Origin: Artemia franciscana
Taxonomy: Eukaryota > Arthropoda > Branchiopoda > Anostraca > Artemiidae
Direction: 5' to 3'
Length of the DNA: 64,000 bases
Assembly: GCF_032884065.1 (NCBI RefSeq)
Contig: NC_088871.1
Span: 12,376,393 to 12,440,392, forward strand
Below are positions 1-11,080 of this stretch, piece after piece. A model generated the notes under the pieces. The model was given only the letters and a program-made list of their open reading frames with translations, had not been told where the DNA came from and searched no databases. The position numbers were made by a program, and so were the translations under genes. The stretch's first letter is position 1. Each line of letters begins with the position of its first letter.

Positions 1-318
1 ACAAGCTTTTGCAGCATACATTTCTGCTGCTATCACATCAACCTGTATTCTGCTCAAACTACCTGGAATATTTAAATTAAACCCCCCTTAAAATGCAATA
101 GATTCTTTATGCCTATCGTGGCTCCTCCTCCACTACTAGTTATGCTTGTCTTTTTTTCTAATGACACTAAAAGAGAGAGACAGAGAGGATGTGCTGACCC
201 CCTAAACTGGGTTGATGAAGGAGGAGTATTCTTAACTTCCGAACTCTTTCCAGGAATTGTGTTAAGAGAACCACTAACTTTTATGAACTCTTCTTATTAC
301 AGGTTACTCTTATAAACA
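1..318 (+). other. 5' flank of Sec8, possible 5'UTR splice acceptor
   Basis: No coding sequence is recognised here. A pyrimidine-rich stretch ending TTATTACAG at about 294-302 could be the acceptor of an intron in the 5' untranslated region, 16 nt before the Sec8 ATG. An in-frame TAA at 313-315 lies just before that ATG, so the reading frame does not continue upstream within this exon. No promoter element could be identified with confidence. Confidence 0.35.
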
Positions 319-431
319 ATGGATCCAAGTGAATCACAGAGTTTATTGATGCAGGTGATTCGTTTGCTGTCAGCTACTGGAGAAAATGACCAGAGAGAAA
401 AGGAAAAGATCAAACTTGAAAGATCATATAG
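319..431 (+). CDS. EXOC4 (Sec8): Sec8 coding exon 1
   Basis: The exon encodes 37 codons plus two bases from the ATG, ending TAT-AG before GTAGGT. The split Arg codon (AG|G) is completed by the first base of the next exon. The residues match the conserved N-terminal segment of Sec8, which supports both the start and the splice join. Confidence 0.85.
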
Positions 432-3400
432 GTAGGTCAAATTCTCTATTTCATTTTGGCTATCTTAAATTGTATATTGGGGCGAAATAAAGATTCCATC
501 CATGTTGCGCTCTGTGATGAGTTCTGCCGGTTCTCTGGCTGCTTGCTATGTCCTGGTTAAGGAGCTGGTAGCCTCCCAACTATAGAGAAACTCCAAATTC
601 AGCCATCCTCTGTCACTCTGTCTACGTTGCACTTAGATGCAGTTGTTGACTCAGTGGATACAGTGCCTTCTGAGAGATTGTGATTTTATTTTATTTTTTT
701 ACACTTTATTTAAATTAGATTACATTATTGTTTTTTTACCTTCATTTTTTATTAAGGTTTCCTCTCATTTTTGGGGATTTTAAAGAAAAGTTGATGGCCA
801 TCAGAGAGAAAACTTTGTATTGTATACAGCTGATAAACCTCAGATTGACTGTAACTGGTCGAAATAGTTTTTGATTGGATTTACCAATGAAAAATTTCGT
901 TACTGTGTAGATCACAATGATAAAATTCACATTTGCGAAACAGAACTTTCATCTTGAGAGCCAAACAATAGGACAATATTCGCAAGGTGGCTAGCTAAGC
1001 TCGCTTTGCTTTCCATCAAATATTCAAGATTTGCAGAAAGCTGCCAGGCTGAATTTTGCAATAGGAAAAGAATTGGCTGAACTTGAAAAGGAATTCCAAT
1101 GTACTAATGGAAAGTTTCTTATTAAGCCTTTGTAGACTTGAATTCAAATTGTTGCCAACATGGCTTAAAACAACCTATGTATGTCGCTATTCTCTTTATT
1201 TTACAGAACCTAACCAATGAAAAAACTGAGAAAACGGGTATAATACTTTAAACAAAGCAGAAGACAAAGCAACAATCTTTAAATAATGAAGAAATCCGAA
1301 TATTTCTGCTTCAAGTCCAGAAGCTTATATCAAGGAAAAAAATTTAACTAAGCTAAGTTAAACACAACTTATAAAGAAGCAGGAAACGCGGAACGATAAA
1401 CAAAACATATCTTAATAACTTCTAATATCACCAGCAAATAGCACGGACACAAACAACAGAATGATAAATTAGGTTGTCTCTGGTAGTGTTGGGTGATATT
1501 GGATATCGATTTCGATATATCACACCAAATACCGATATCGAAATCGAAACGAAAATATCAATATCGAAGACGGTTTTATTTCGGATTTTTCTTGTATCTA
1601 CTGCTGAAGGTCCAGCAGAGAAGATCCAACATAGAAAATTGTTTCGTAAATGGCTGAGAAGAAGAATAATATATTCAACCCATTGATTCATATGTGCTGA
1701 GACATAGCTTGCACAGCCTTTATCCATAAGTTGGCATATCCTGTTCTCAAACTACGTTCAGTGAAGGTGAACTCTAAAATTTTGCTGAGAACCTCCAAAA
1801 GGCTTGGCTAGATAAAATACCTTTCTGGCTTATAGGCCTTGTTCAGATCACACTCCTCACGATTGCCACATACCTCAATCAACTTTTCATGAGACTGTAT
1901 ATTACCCACGAAGATCTTCTCCAAGTCGAGAGTAAAATAGCAAGAGACATGGATCTAGCGTTACTGGAATCTGCATCAACAGATGCAAGTGACGAGGCAG
2001 TTCCTGTGATTGAGACACCGCAGAATCAAGTCAGTTTGTGAGGGTGACATGATGAAGTCTCAGTAGTCAATGCAAGTCAGGCTTCGTCAACAGCTGTATC
2101 TGTCACGGCTCTCCTGATTTTCAATAGGGAGTCACTAGTTTCCGGTCTTATCAGTTAATCAAATAGTTTGTGGTAATGAACTGTAAATAAGGAGAACTGT
2201 AACAAGGAGAAATTTTGATAATAATAGGTACACCAAATGAGTTGGCTTTTTATGCCGACTCCAGATATATAACATTCATCATGTTTTATATACCCATCAA
2301 AAGCTATGAACCTGAGGAAATTTGTATGGCTTTCGAGAAAGGGTGGAACGCCCCTAAAAAGTCAAATAACCTTAATAAAAATCGCACCATTAGATTCGAC
2401 ATATCAGAGAACCTTAATGTAAGGGTTTCTAGCTTCCATCTGCAAAAATATGAGATTTTGTATTTATTTTTTTTTGCCAGTGTGAACCGATGCTCATACA
2501 AGATTAGGAGGGGGCTTGCTCGAAGATTACAGTTCTACTTCCCCATTTTGTGACCAAAACGATTGGAGGGCACCTAGATTCTCTCCCCTCTGACGCCCCT
2601 TTTTTCCCAAAGTCATTGGATCAAAATTTTGAGATAGTTGTTTTGATCAGTATAGTTGAAAGGTCAAGTACTCATGTCTCTGGGGATGACACGACCCTGC
2701 AAGTCCCTGGCGAAAGGGTTGTAAGTTATGGAATTTGTCTAATGTTTACATATGGTATTTGTTATTAGGAAGTTAACAGACATATTTTGGGGAGGTTGAA
2801 TTTTCTGAGGGGATACTTTTCGGGGGGGGGGGGATTTTACAAGGGAGGAAAGGTTGAGAAGTATCTGGGGATGACATTTCACAGGGAAACTACACACGGG
2901 AGTGTTTTTTTATTTGACTCACTTTCTCCTTATCAATTCAGTTTTTATGTGGAGCTATTTCGGGAAAATGTCCAGAGTAAGTTTTCAAAGGAGTTGAAAT
3001 TGTCTGCTAGATTTTTCAGCTGGAGGGGATTTTTCGCGGGAGAAATTTTCTATTGAGACATTGGATGAGAGAATTTCCTGGAAAAATTTTCCACGGAGAC
3101 AGGATTTCCGGCATGATTCGAAAAATGATTAGAGATTAAAAGAAAAACAACTTTTTGTTTAAACGAAAGTAGGCTAAAAAGATTTTCTGGACGGAATTGT
3201 CCGTAAAAAGTTTTCTAGGGGAGAATTTTCAGCAGGCATGAATTTTTCATGCGGAAAATTCCGCAATGAGGATCTTACACAGGAGGAATTATCTTGGATA
3301 AATTTTCCATGGAGAAAAGGGTGAAATTTTTGGCATTATTTTAAAAAAAAATCAGAAATTAAATAAAAGTAATTTTTTCAACTAAAAGTAAGAAGCAACA

Positions 3401-6400
3401 TTAAAACTTAAAACAAACAGAAACTATATTGTGTATGAGAGGGAATAGCCCTCCTAATCTTGCTAATTTCCGCTAATTTTCACTTTTTGTACCAATTATT
3501 ACAACAACAACTCCTGAAACATAAGAGCCGTTTAATTTGAGCAAGGAGATTTTTAGAATACAAAAAGAAACTTCGGCGTGAAGTAAGAGGTATTGAGGAG
3601 GGGTTTTCCTCATAAAATGTATATTTTCCGTTTTTTTATGGCACTTGGTATTAACCAAGTGACATATAGCAATCGCAAATTCTGTCGGTCTGTCTGTCTG
3701 TCGGTCCCGGTTTTGCTACTTTAGGCACTTCCAGGTAAGCTAGGACGATGAAATTTGACAGGCATATCAGGGACCGGACCAGATTAGAAATAGTCGTTTT
3801 CCCGATTTGACCATCTGGGGGGAGTGGGGGGCCCGTTAATTCGGAAAAAATAGAAAAATTGAAGTATTTTTAACTTACGAACGGTTGATCAGATGTTAAT
3901 GACATTTGTTGTTTGGAAGGATATCGTGTCTCAGAGCTGTTATTTTAAATCCCGACCGGATCTGGTGACATTGGGGGGGGGGAGTTGGGAGGGGGAAACC
4001 TAAAATCTTGGAAAACACTTAGAGTGGAGGGATCGGGATGAAACTTGGTGGAAAAATAAGCACAAGTCTTAGATACATGATTGACATAACCAGAACGGAT
4101 CCGCTCTCTTTGGGGTAGTTGGGGGGGGGGGTTAATTCTGAAAAATTAGAAAAAATGAGGTATTTTTAACTTACGAACGGGTGATCGGATCTCAATGAAA
4201 TTTGATATTTAGAAGGATATCGTGTCTCAAAGCTCTTATTTTAAATCCCGACCGGAACTGGTGACATTGGGGGGAGTTTGGGGTGGGGGAACCTAAAATC
4301 ATGGAAAACGCTTAGATTGGAGGGATCGGGATGAAACTTGGCGGGAAAAATAAGCAGAAGTCTTAGATGCGTGATTTACATAATTGGAACGGATCCGCTC
4401 TATTGGGGGGGAGGGGTTAATTCTAAAATATTAGAAAAAATGACGTATTTTTAACTTACGAAAGAGTGATCGGATCTTCATGAAACTTCATGTTTAGAAG
4501 GACCTTGTAACTCAGATCTCTTATTTTAAATCTCAACCGGATCCAGCGTAATTGGGGGAGCAGTTGAGGGGGATCGGAAATCTTGGAAAATACTTAAAGC
4601 GGTGAGATCAGGATGAAACTGTGTGAGAAGAATAAAAACCTGTCTAAGATACGTGACTGACATAACCGGACCGGATCTGCTCTCTTTGGTGGAGTTGGGG
4701 GGGGGGTTTTGAAATTGAGGTATTTGTAACATACGAAAAGGTGACCAGATCTCAATGAAATTTTAAATTTAGAAGGATCTTGTGCTTTAAAGCTCTAATT
4801 TCAAATTCCGACCAGATCCTGTGACATTGGGGGGAGTTGGAAGGGGAAACCGGAATTCTTGGAAAACGTTAAAATTGGGGTATTTCTATCTTACGAATAG
4901 GTGATCGGATCTTAATGTAATTTGATATTTAGAAGGAATTCATGTCTCAGAGCTCTTATTTCAAATCCCGACCAAATCTTTTGACATTGGGGGGAGTTGA
5001 AGGGGGAAATCTTGGAAAACACTTGGAGTGGAGGAATCGGGATGAAGCTTGGTGGGTAGAATAAGCAAATGTCCTTGATACGTGATTGACGGAACCGTAC
5101 TGGATGCGCTCTCTTTGGGGGAGTTGGGGGGAGGGGTTCAGTGTTTTGGCGAGTTTGGTGCTTCTGGACGTGCTAGGACGATGAAAATTGGCAGGCGTGT
5201 CAGGGAGCTGCACAAATTGACTTGATAAAGTCGTTTTCCCAGATTTGACCATTTGGGGGGTTAAAGGGAGAGGAAAAATCAGAAAAAATTAGGTATTTAT
5301 AACTTACGAGTGGGTGATCGGATCTTAATGAATTTGATATTTAGAAGGACATCGTGATTCAGAGCTCTTATTTTAAATCCTGACTGGCGTTAAGCCTCTT
5401 ATTTTCCTTTTGAATTAATCTATTGATTCATAGAATTTTGTTAGAGCTCATACCATATGGTCTCTTGGCTCTTAGCTCTTCTTGCCTCGTCACAAGTGCC
5501 ATATGAGCTCTTAGCTGTTGTTGTTTATGTTAATGTGTTTCTACAAAATTTGATTAGAATATTAAGAGGTAAATAGTATTAATCCATATTTTTCTTGAAA
5601 GTGGAGTAAAATCATGTTTATACTTACTTTCAGTTGAAAAAAAAACTTTATGGTTTATTTGATCTAATCACTGAAAGGCAGAACCAGGAGAAAATATTTA
5701 CAGTTGGTGATTTTGAATAGCCAAAAATAGACAGTACTTTATTTTATAGTTACTGTGTTTAAATCCAAATCGGCTATATTTTAGAGCCGAGTTTGAGTAA
5801 TTCCAGATCTGGGTTTTTGTTATATTGATTTTTTTTTGTATTTTATTCAAAATTTTGAAAACAATTATGCAAAATACTCTTTAATTACAATTTTCTTATT
5901 GAATTTTTGGCAAAACCTAAAGGTAAACCGAGAAACAAACTGATCAGAAATATCGGAATCGATAGGTTGATTATCGAAAGTAAAAGTATCGATATATCGT
6001 TTAATCAAATTATAGCCCAACACTAGTCTCTGGTACAGTTGGAGTTTGAAATATGTTAATAATATCAACGTGACATAATATCAACATCGACATGAAAATA
6101 GCACAAATATACACAACAAAATGACAAGTTAGGTTATCTCTGGTGTAGCTTGAGTGTAGTAAACTGTACCAGAGACAACCTAATTTGTCATTCTGTTGTG
6201 TGTATTTGTGCTATTTGGATAGTGATGTTGAATGTTATTAAAATATTTCATTACCGAATTCAATCCCATAATCAATTGATTGACTGAGTTGACCATGTTT
6301 TATCAGTCAGCTCATCAGAGAAAAATCAACAGCTTATTCTGGGTTTTTAGGGTTAGGGGTAATCTCCCTTGGAAAGTGGCGTCTGGGCTTCACTATAGTA

Positions 6401-9045
6401 ATTATTCTTAGAATTCCTAATATTGATTGTTTCAAAATAAAAATAATTAGTTAATAATAGTCAGTTGTATACCGGTTTGATATTTTGCTCTTGTAAGAAA
6501 CAGTTTTGTCTTCTGTTTCATACTTTACGCTTGAAACAGTATTGTCTAACCATTTGGGTCTTATTTTAGGGAAACGGATGCTCGAGTTGATAAATATGTG
6601 AACAAATATGCTGACACTTTTGAAGAATCTATGAAAGCCTACAGTGATGCCATGAGCAGAGTTTCAGAGACTTTAGAGAAGATTCGTGATGTGAGATCTC
6701 AACTATCTTCATGCCGTGTGAAACTCAGGTATAAACATGATGAACTGAGACGCCTGTGGGAAGAAAGCCAGGAACATGAGACCATGTGTAAAGTATTGAA
6801 TGATATACAAGAGCTTAAAGATGTCAATGACGAACTCCTGGGACTTATTGATAAAAAACAATATGCAAAAGCATCTCAACTGCTTTGTACAACAGTTAAG
6901 GCTTTGGATGGCCCATTGTCACAAATTGATGGTCTCAATGAACTTAGAAAAGAAGTTGAAAATAAAAGAGAAATTATTTATAATGCATTGTTGTCAAATG
7001 TGGAAAAATTGGTGTTTGAAGAATCGTGCAAAAGTGTTCTTTTCGGGAATTTTCAGAGAGTCCCCTCCTCTGGCTCGGGTAGAGAAAAACTTCAACAGCT
7101 GCTTAATCCTGGGGTTCGAGAAGCGATTTTGTCTAAGGTAGAAACAGGGAGGGCAGAAGAATTTCAAATTATTAAATTGACAAATCTTTGTCAGTCTCTG
7201 GTAGAGATTGGAAAACTTCAAAATGCTATTGACAAAATCAATATCAATATGTGTCCGAAATTCAGAAAGATCATAGAAAACACTCTAGAATACCAGTTAA
7301 AACAAAGTGATCGAAATATTGGTCAATTTTTAGAACTTGTGGTTCAGCAAGTGCGTCATGTAGTGAACGCTCTGAATCAAACTCGGACAGCCTTCGCCAC
7401 TGTCGCTAACCAACAAAAACTTAATGTTCAGATGTTTTCAGTTAAGCAAGTGTGGACTGCAGTTCAGGTTGAGATTCAGGATGTCTTACATAGGCATATA
7501 ACAAAGAAAAATGGGTCCTCTGATTTATTTCCTGTTAAGCATCAAGTATCTTCCTTTGATTTCAATGAACAGTTTAGAAGAAGAACAAATAGACCATTGA
7601 AATCACTTTTCACTTTCCGGTCATCAGCAGTTGGGTTAGCTTTAGAAAGCAAGAGTGATAAAGGCGCAGAAAGTAATATGCCGCTGCTCTGTCAACCTGG
7701 GGCTGATAATTTAGTTTTAGCTTATATCACTTTACGAGACCTCATGAAAGACATTGATGTGGATATTGGTTATACAAGTGGAAGTCATTGTGAGCTGTAT
7801 AATTATGTTGCCCAAACTGCCACTGAAAGCGTAATGGACGAGCTCGAGATTGATTTAGAAAACTCACTCAGTGAAATTGATAGAAAGGCAGAGAGTACTT
7901 ACGCTTTGATATCAGATCCAGTGACTTTAGCTGCTCTTGAGGCAAAAGAGCCTATTTATCAGTGGTGTATTGAAGCTGAAAAAATTGTACGTATTTCCTG
8001 TCATTTGGCTTCAAATATTCCAACTGTGACAAACAAGAATGCAGAATTTTTAATAAAAGCTCTTAGTATGTTTTTAGAAAAAGTGCTTTCTAACTATAGA
8101 TCAACTGTAGATGAGGATTTGGATGATCGTAGAATACTCTCAGCGTCGTGGGTGAAAGACAATGACATTGCTCGACTTTTAAAATCGCTACCAAGCTGGA
8201 AAGCTTTAGAGGAGTTAAGTCATGACACGCCTGAACATGAAACACCTGAAGAAGCACTCGATAAATTTGCAAAAGAAAGCAAAGTTTTAATTTCAAATCT
8301 GCCTGAATCATCTTTATCTAGTAACGAAATGATAAATGATCTCTTGAAAATGAAAGCGCTAGGTACTCTGCACGAATCTCTTGAATGGTTTACTTGGAAG
8401 ATTAATGGATACATTCGAGCAGCATTCAAAAATTTGAAAGAATTAGAGTCGGTTCAACGTCAATTCTCAGACCTTTCTGATACCTGTTTGCTTATCCTCC
8501 ATTTGGAAATACGTATCCATTGTTTTTACCACCTTAGCTCGCAGATGCGTAACTCTAACTATTGGTTACTGAGTGAATCGCCGGAGCCAGATGTAGAGAT
8601 TACGAAGCTTTGCCAACATTTGAGTAATGTTGATATTTTGCTGTCACCTGTTCTTCAACGTTCGAAGCAGAAATACATAATAGAAGGCGTAGGTCATTTC
8701 TGTGGGAGTATTCTAATATCAAACGCTTCCACAATTGCAAAAATTAATGCTGCTGGTGCTCGAAAAATGGTGCGGAATATAGTTACACTTAGTCAGACGA
8801 TGAACAACCTTAGTGGACGTCGGGAACCTGGCTTAGAAAGAGCTGGGCAGTACTACGAGATGCTAGTCTTGACCCCAGATGAACTTTTAGATAGTATTCT
8901 GGAAAAGGGAAAGCTATTTACAGAGCTGGAATATGCTGATGCATTGAAACTCTTGAATAGGAGCAGAGGAGGATCACCTCGAAGCCTCTCGCAACAGTTG
9001 GATCGTCTTACTGATCTGTTTGAGGAGGTTGGTGTTGCAGTTTGA
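319..9045 (+). CDS. EXOC4 (Sec8): Exocyst complex component 4 (Sec8), two coding exons
   Basis: Predicted 862-aa Sec8, a subunit of the octameric exocyst that tethers secretory vesicles to the plasma membrane (Sec3-Sec5-Sec6-Sec8 half). Joining 319-431 to 6570-9045 keeps frame across AG|GTAGGT and TTTTAG|G. The N-terminus (DPSESQSLLMQVIRLLS) resembles the vertebrate DPSGLLISVIRTLS segment. Other family landmarks are LRYKHDELRRLW (about residue 95), LDGPLSQIDGL (about 150), ASWVKDNDIARLLKSLP (about 560), LHESLEW (about 636), LILHLEIRIHCF (about 680) and QYYEML (about 798). It is shorter than the roughly 970-aa vertebrate protein as I recall it; the shortfall seems to lie in the variable region after residue 190 and at the C-terminal tail. 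The frame is fully open and looks like a working gene. The annotated start is the first ATG after an in-frame stop. Having almost all coding sequence in one exon is unusual. Confidence 0.93.
2200..2760 (+). repeat. Dispersed repeat, family A, inside hAT
   Basis: This stretch has a coding-like appearance but no protein family I recognise. Its 3' part (about 2560-2730, containing GATCAAAATTTTGAGATAG) recurs at about 57740-57860, 58205-58300 and 58495-58580 on the same strand, and at about 40470-40640 on the opposite strand. That makes it a high-copy dispersed repeat rather than a gene. Confidence 0.6.
2780..3480 (+). repeat. Dispersed repeat, family B (GGAATTTTCC-rich)
   Basis: The segment has repeated GGAATTTTCC and GAAAATTTTCC motifs and G-runs. 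It ends with the block AACTAAAAGTAAGAAGCAACATT at about 3380-3403, related to the ends of the 24.6-25.3 kb foldbacks. An inverted relative occupies about 57235-57560. It has no coding potential I trust. Confidence 0.6.
3637..5520 (+). mobile_element. Minisatellite-bearing element, copy 1 (possibly Helentron-derived)
   Basis: The element opens with ATGGCACTTGGTATTAACCA, which pairs with the following AAGTGACAT to form a palindrome. A GTCTGT microsatellite (about 3685-3708) follows. Then come about five diverged tandem units of roughly 280-295 bp, each with a TTTTTAACTTACGAACGG block and a G-run (starts near 3871, 4167, 4452, 4727). It closes with CACAAGTGCCATATGAGCTC, so the ends share a 10-bp inverted ATGGCACTTG/CAAGTGCCAT. 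A second copy lies at about 36404-38650. Terminal inverted motifs, a palindrome, a microsatellite and a central tandem array together resemble Helentron-associated elements such as DINE-1. That assignment is inference. Confidence 0.65.
6570..9045 (+). CDS. EXOC4 (Sec8): Sec8 coding exon 2 (terminal, 2.5 kb)
   Basis: The exon begins after TTATTTTAG at 6568-6569, completes an Arg codon, and runs 824 codons to TGA at 9043-9045. The frame extends upstream of the first plausible internal start, as the conserved residues ETDARVDKY show, which confirms that this is a downstream exon and not the gene start. It covers the Sec8 N-terminal coiled region through the C-terminal helical bundles without interruption. 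Confidence 0.93.
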
Positions 9046-10800
9046 AGCAAAATATTGAAGGTGAATTCAGTGAAGAAGTGACGGTCTGTTTCCAATTGTT
9101 CTATAGGTGCTAGTGATATTAAAGCTATTTTTTGTTTTGTTCTAGACTGGTTTTAAATTGAAACTGTGGGGGGGGGGGGGCAAGGTCTCAGATACTTTCC
9201 TATTATACTTTCCTATATGTTTACCCATTGTTGTTTTATTATTGGTACCTGACTTCTTTTTTTTTTGTTCAATAATTTAGGAATGATTTTAAAGCACAAT
9301 TCATAATCAAAATAAGCTTAAGAATTGATTTAAAAGAATACGGGAAATTTCCTGTACAGAAAAGAAACACGTTTATCCAAAAGTAAACTGAGGTAATTTT
9401 TTTGGGTTGTGGGGGGGGGGACAAAGTACCTAATTTGCTTTATTTGTGTTCTGTAATTTCCTCAGGTTTATTTTCATGGAAGGATGTGCCAATTTGTACA
9501 AAAGCCAAGTCGAGACTTTGCATATATTTGATGGAGTTTTTTTTTTTTTTTGACTACTAAAAGTTAATAAAAAAAACCATTAAACTCATGAAGAATATTT
9601 TTTCAAGTGTTTGTGTAAAATGGGAGTATATTAATCTGAATATGGGTGATACATATCCTCAGCCTTTACGGGGGAGTTGGGGTGCGGTTTGAAATTTTTA
9701 GACAGTTTTTCGATTTAATTAACGTCTATGTTTGCATGTAAATTTAATCTTCTTGTGTTTTCAGTGTAGTTTGTTTCAGGTTTGAACGCTTAGACCTTTT
9801 AACAGCCCCCCCCCCCGCCCAAGAAAAGAAAATGTTTCCTGACAATGCCAACTTTCTTTCTCTAGATAGATTCAAATTGTTCAAAATTTTAATGTAGGCT
9901 GCTCTTCTGCAACTCTGGATTTACCCATAATTGTATCATCCTTAAGAAAAAGTCTAGTTATATCCTAGCCCTTGGGGTTAATAAACCGCCTTATTTTCTG
10001 AGTGTTGCAGCGTTTTGAAGTTTCTATATATCTTGGACCTTGAAGGAGGACAAACTCCCAGTTCGACTTTGACCTGCCCCCCCCCCCTCCTGCTCACCTG
10101 CCCTGCCCCTAACAGGTGACCATGACCTGTTGATACAACGAACTACAATTATGAGTAACGTTTTTCAGAAAGTCATAAAAATTTCTTCCATTATTGTTTT
10201 CTGTCTAATGAAATTATTCAACTGTCAGATGTACCAATCTATATTTAAATTATAATGCCATATTGTTTAAACTAAGAAATTGTAAAGAATGAGCTACTTT
10301 CATGCTTTGAGGGTTAGATTTTCAAAATGGCACTTCCTCGACGTAGCTGAAACGTGATATTTTCCGGCTGCAGCCAGGAACTGGCTCAAAATTGGGAGTC
10401 ACAAGCCCTTCCCTGTTTGAAGAGCGGTGGCCCTTGAGTACAGAATAAGTAGGTTTTGTGCTGCAATATATTGTGTTTATTGTAATTCGCATATTGTCCA
10501 AGATATTTCAGTTACTGGAAGGGAGCTTAATTTTTTTCATAGCAGCAATGAACCTAAGCTTTGTTTTGTTTATGGTTCTCAGCTTTTACCTAAAAGCTGC
10601 TACTTACCATAGTGGGTTGGCCCTCAGACTGTTTATTGGGCTTAAACAAATATAAAAAACAGTAAGATAGTAAATTTAGTTGCTTAAGTCTAGATAATTA
10701 ATAAATTTAATGTAATTAATTAAAAAATCTATTATTAATTATAACTCAAATAATTCATTTCTGCAGCATTATGTAATAGTTGGCAAAATTTATCGTTACC
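9046..10800 (+). other. Sec8 3' flank, probable 3'UTR
   Basis: No gene is recognised. AATAAA at 9566-9571 is the first clear poly(A)-signal candidate after the stop; another AATAAA lies near 9979. The region carries long G or C homopolymers (near 9168-9180, 9412-9420, 9806-9816, 10077-10087). The mRNA end cannot be fixed from sequence alone. Confidence 0.35.
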
Positions 10801-10801
10801 A

Positions 10802-11080
10802 GATCATCATTAAAACTGAATTTGAATACCAAATATTTTAGATATATAAATAGCCACCTTTTAATTTAATTATAAACTTAAAAACTGATACATAATTTCC
10901 GAGTATTTTCTTACATTCGACGGTTGATTATTAATTATAATATAATTATAATAGTTCATCATCAAAACTGAATTTGAATACCAAATATTTTAGACATATA
11001 AATAGCCACCCTTTACTTTAATTATAAACTTTAAAACTGATACATAATTTCCAAGAATTCTCTTGCATTCGACGGTTACA
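10802..11080 (+). repeat. 152-bp tandem duplication
   Basis: The segment starting AAAACTGAATTTGAATACC at 10812 recurs at 10964 and runs on to TTCGACGGTT in both copies, giving a period of 152 bp. The copies differ at a few positions and by small indels near the end. It is non-coding. Confidence 0.85.

Larger units (their letters stand above)
1484..6025. mobile_element. hAT-superfamily DNA transposon, apparently non-autonomous
   Basis: The element begins TAGTGTTGGG and ends CCCAACACTA, a perfect 10-bp terminal inverted repeat of the TAGNG type typical of hAT. It is flanked on both sides by GTCTCTGG (1476-1483 and 6026-6033), an exact 8-bp target duplication, the hAT length. Subterminal regions at both ends are rich in ATCGATAT-like motifs, which may be transposase binding sites. 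No transposase frame could be recognised. The 4.5-kb interior is largely other repeats (2200-3460 and a minisatellite element at 3637-5520), so the original element was probably much shorter. The intact target duplication suggests a moderately recent insertion, at least after the palindromic repeat it interrupts. Confidence 0.85.
1435..6222. repeat. Palindromic repeat split by the hAT insertion
   Basis: A motif of about 50 bp (AATAGCAC...ACAGAATGA.AA.TTAGGTTGTCTCTGG) occurs three times. The first copy is at 1435-1483 and continues after the hAT at 6034. The second is at about 6097-6145 in the same orientation, and the third at about 6165-6222 in inverted orientation. The second and third form a hairpin of about 50 bp per arm around a short spacer. 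With the hAT removed the sequence reads continuously, so this is an older foldback or MITE-like element that served as the target. Confidence 0.7.
432..6569 (+). other. Sec8 intron 1 (6.1 kb, transposon-filled)
   Basis: This is a phase-2 GT-AG intron. Most of it is a hAT-like element (1484-6025) with other repeats inside. About 432-1430 holds nothing I recognise. 6223-6569 is unique-looking sequence leading to the acceptor TTATTTTAG. Confidence 0.85.

Noticed and set aside
6598-6600. Internal GTG as the Sec8 start
   Set aside because: Conserved residues continue upstream to the splice acceptor at 6569, and an ATG exon with the conserved Sec8 N-terminus exists at 319.
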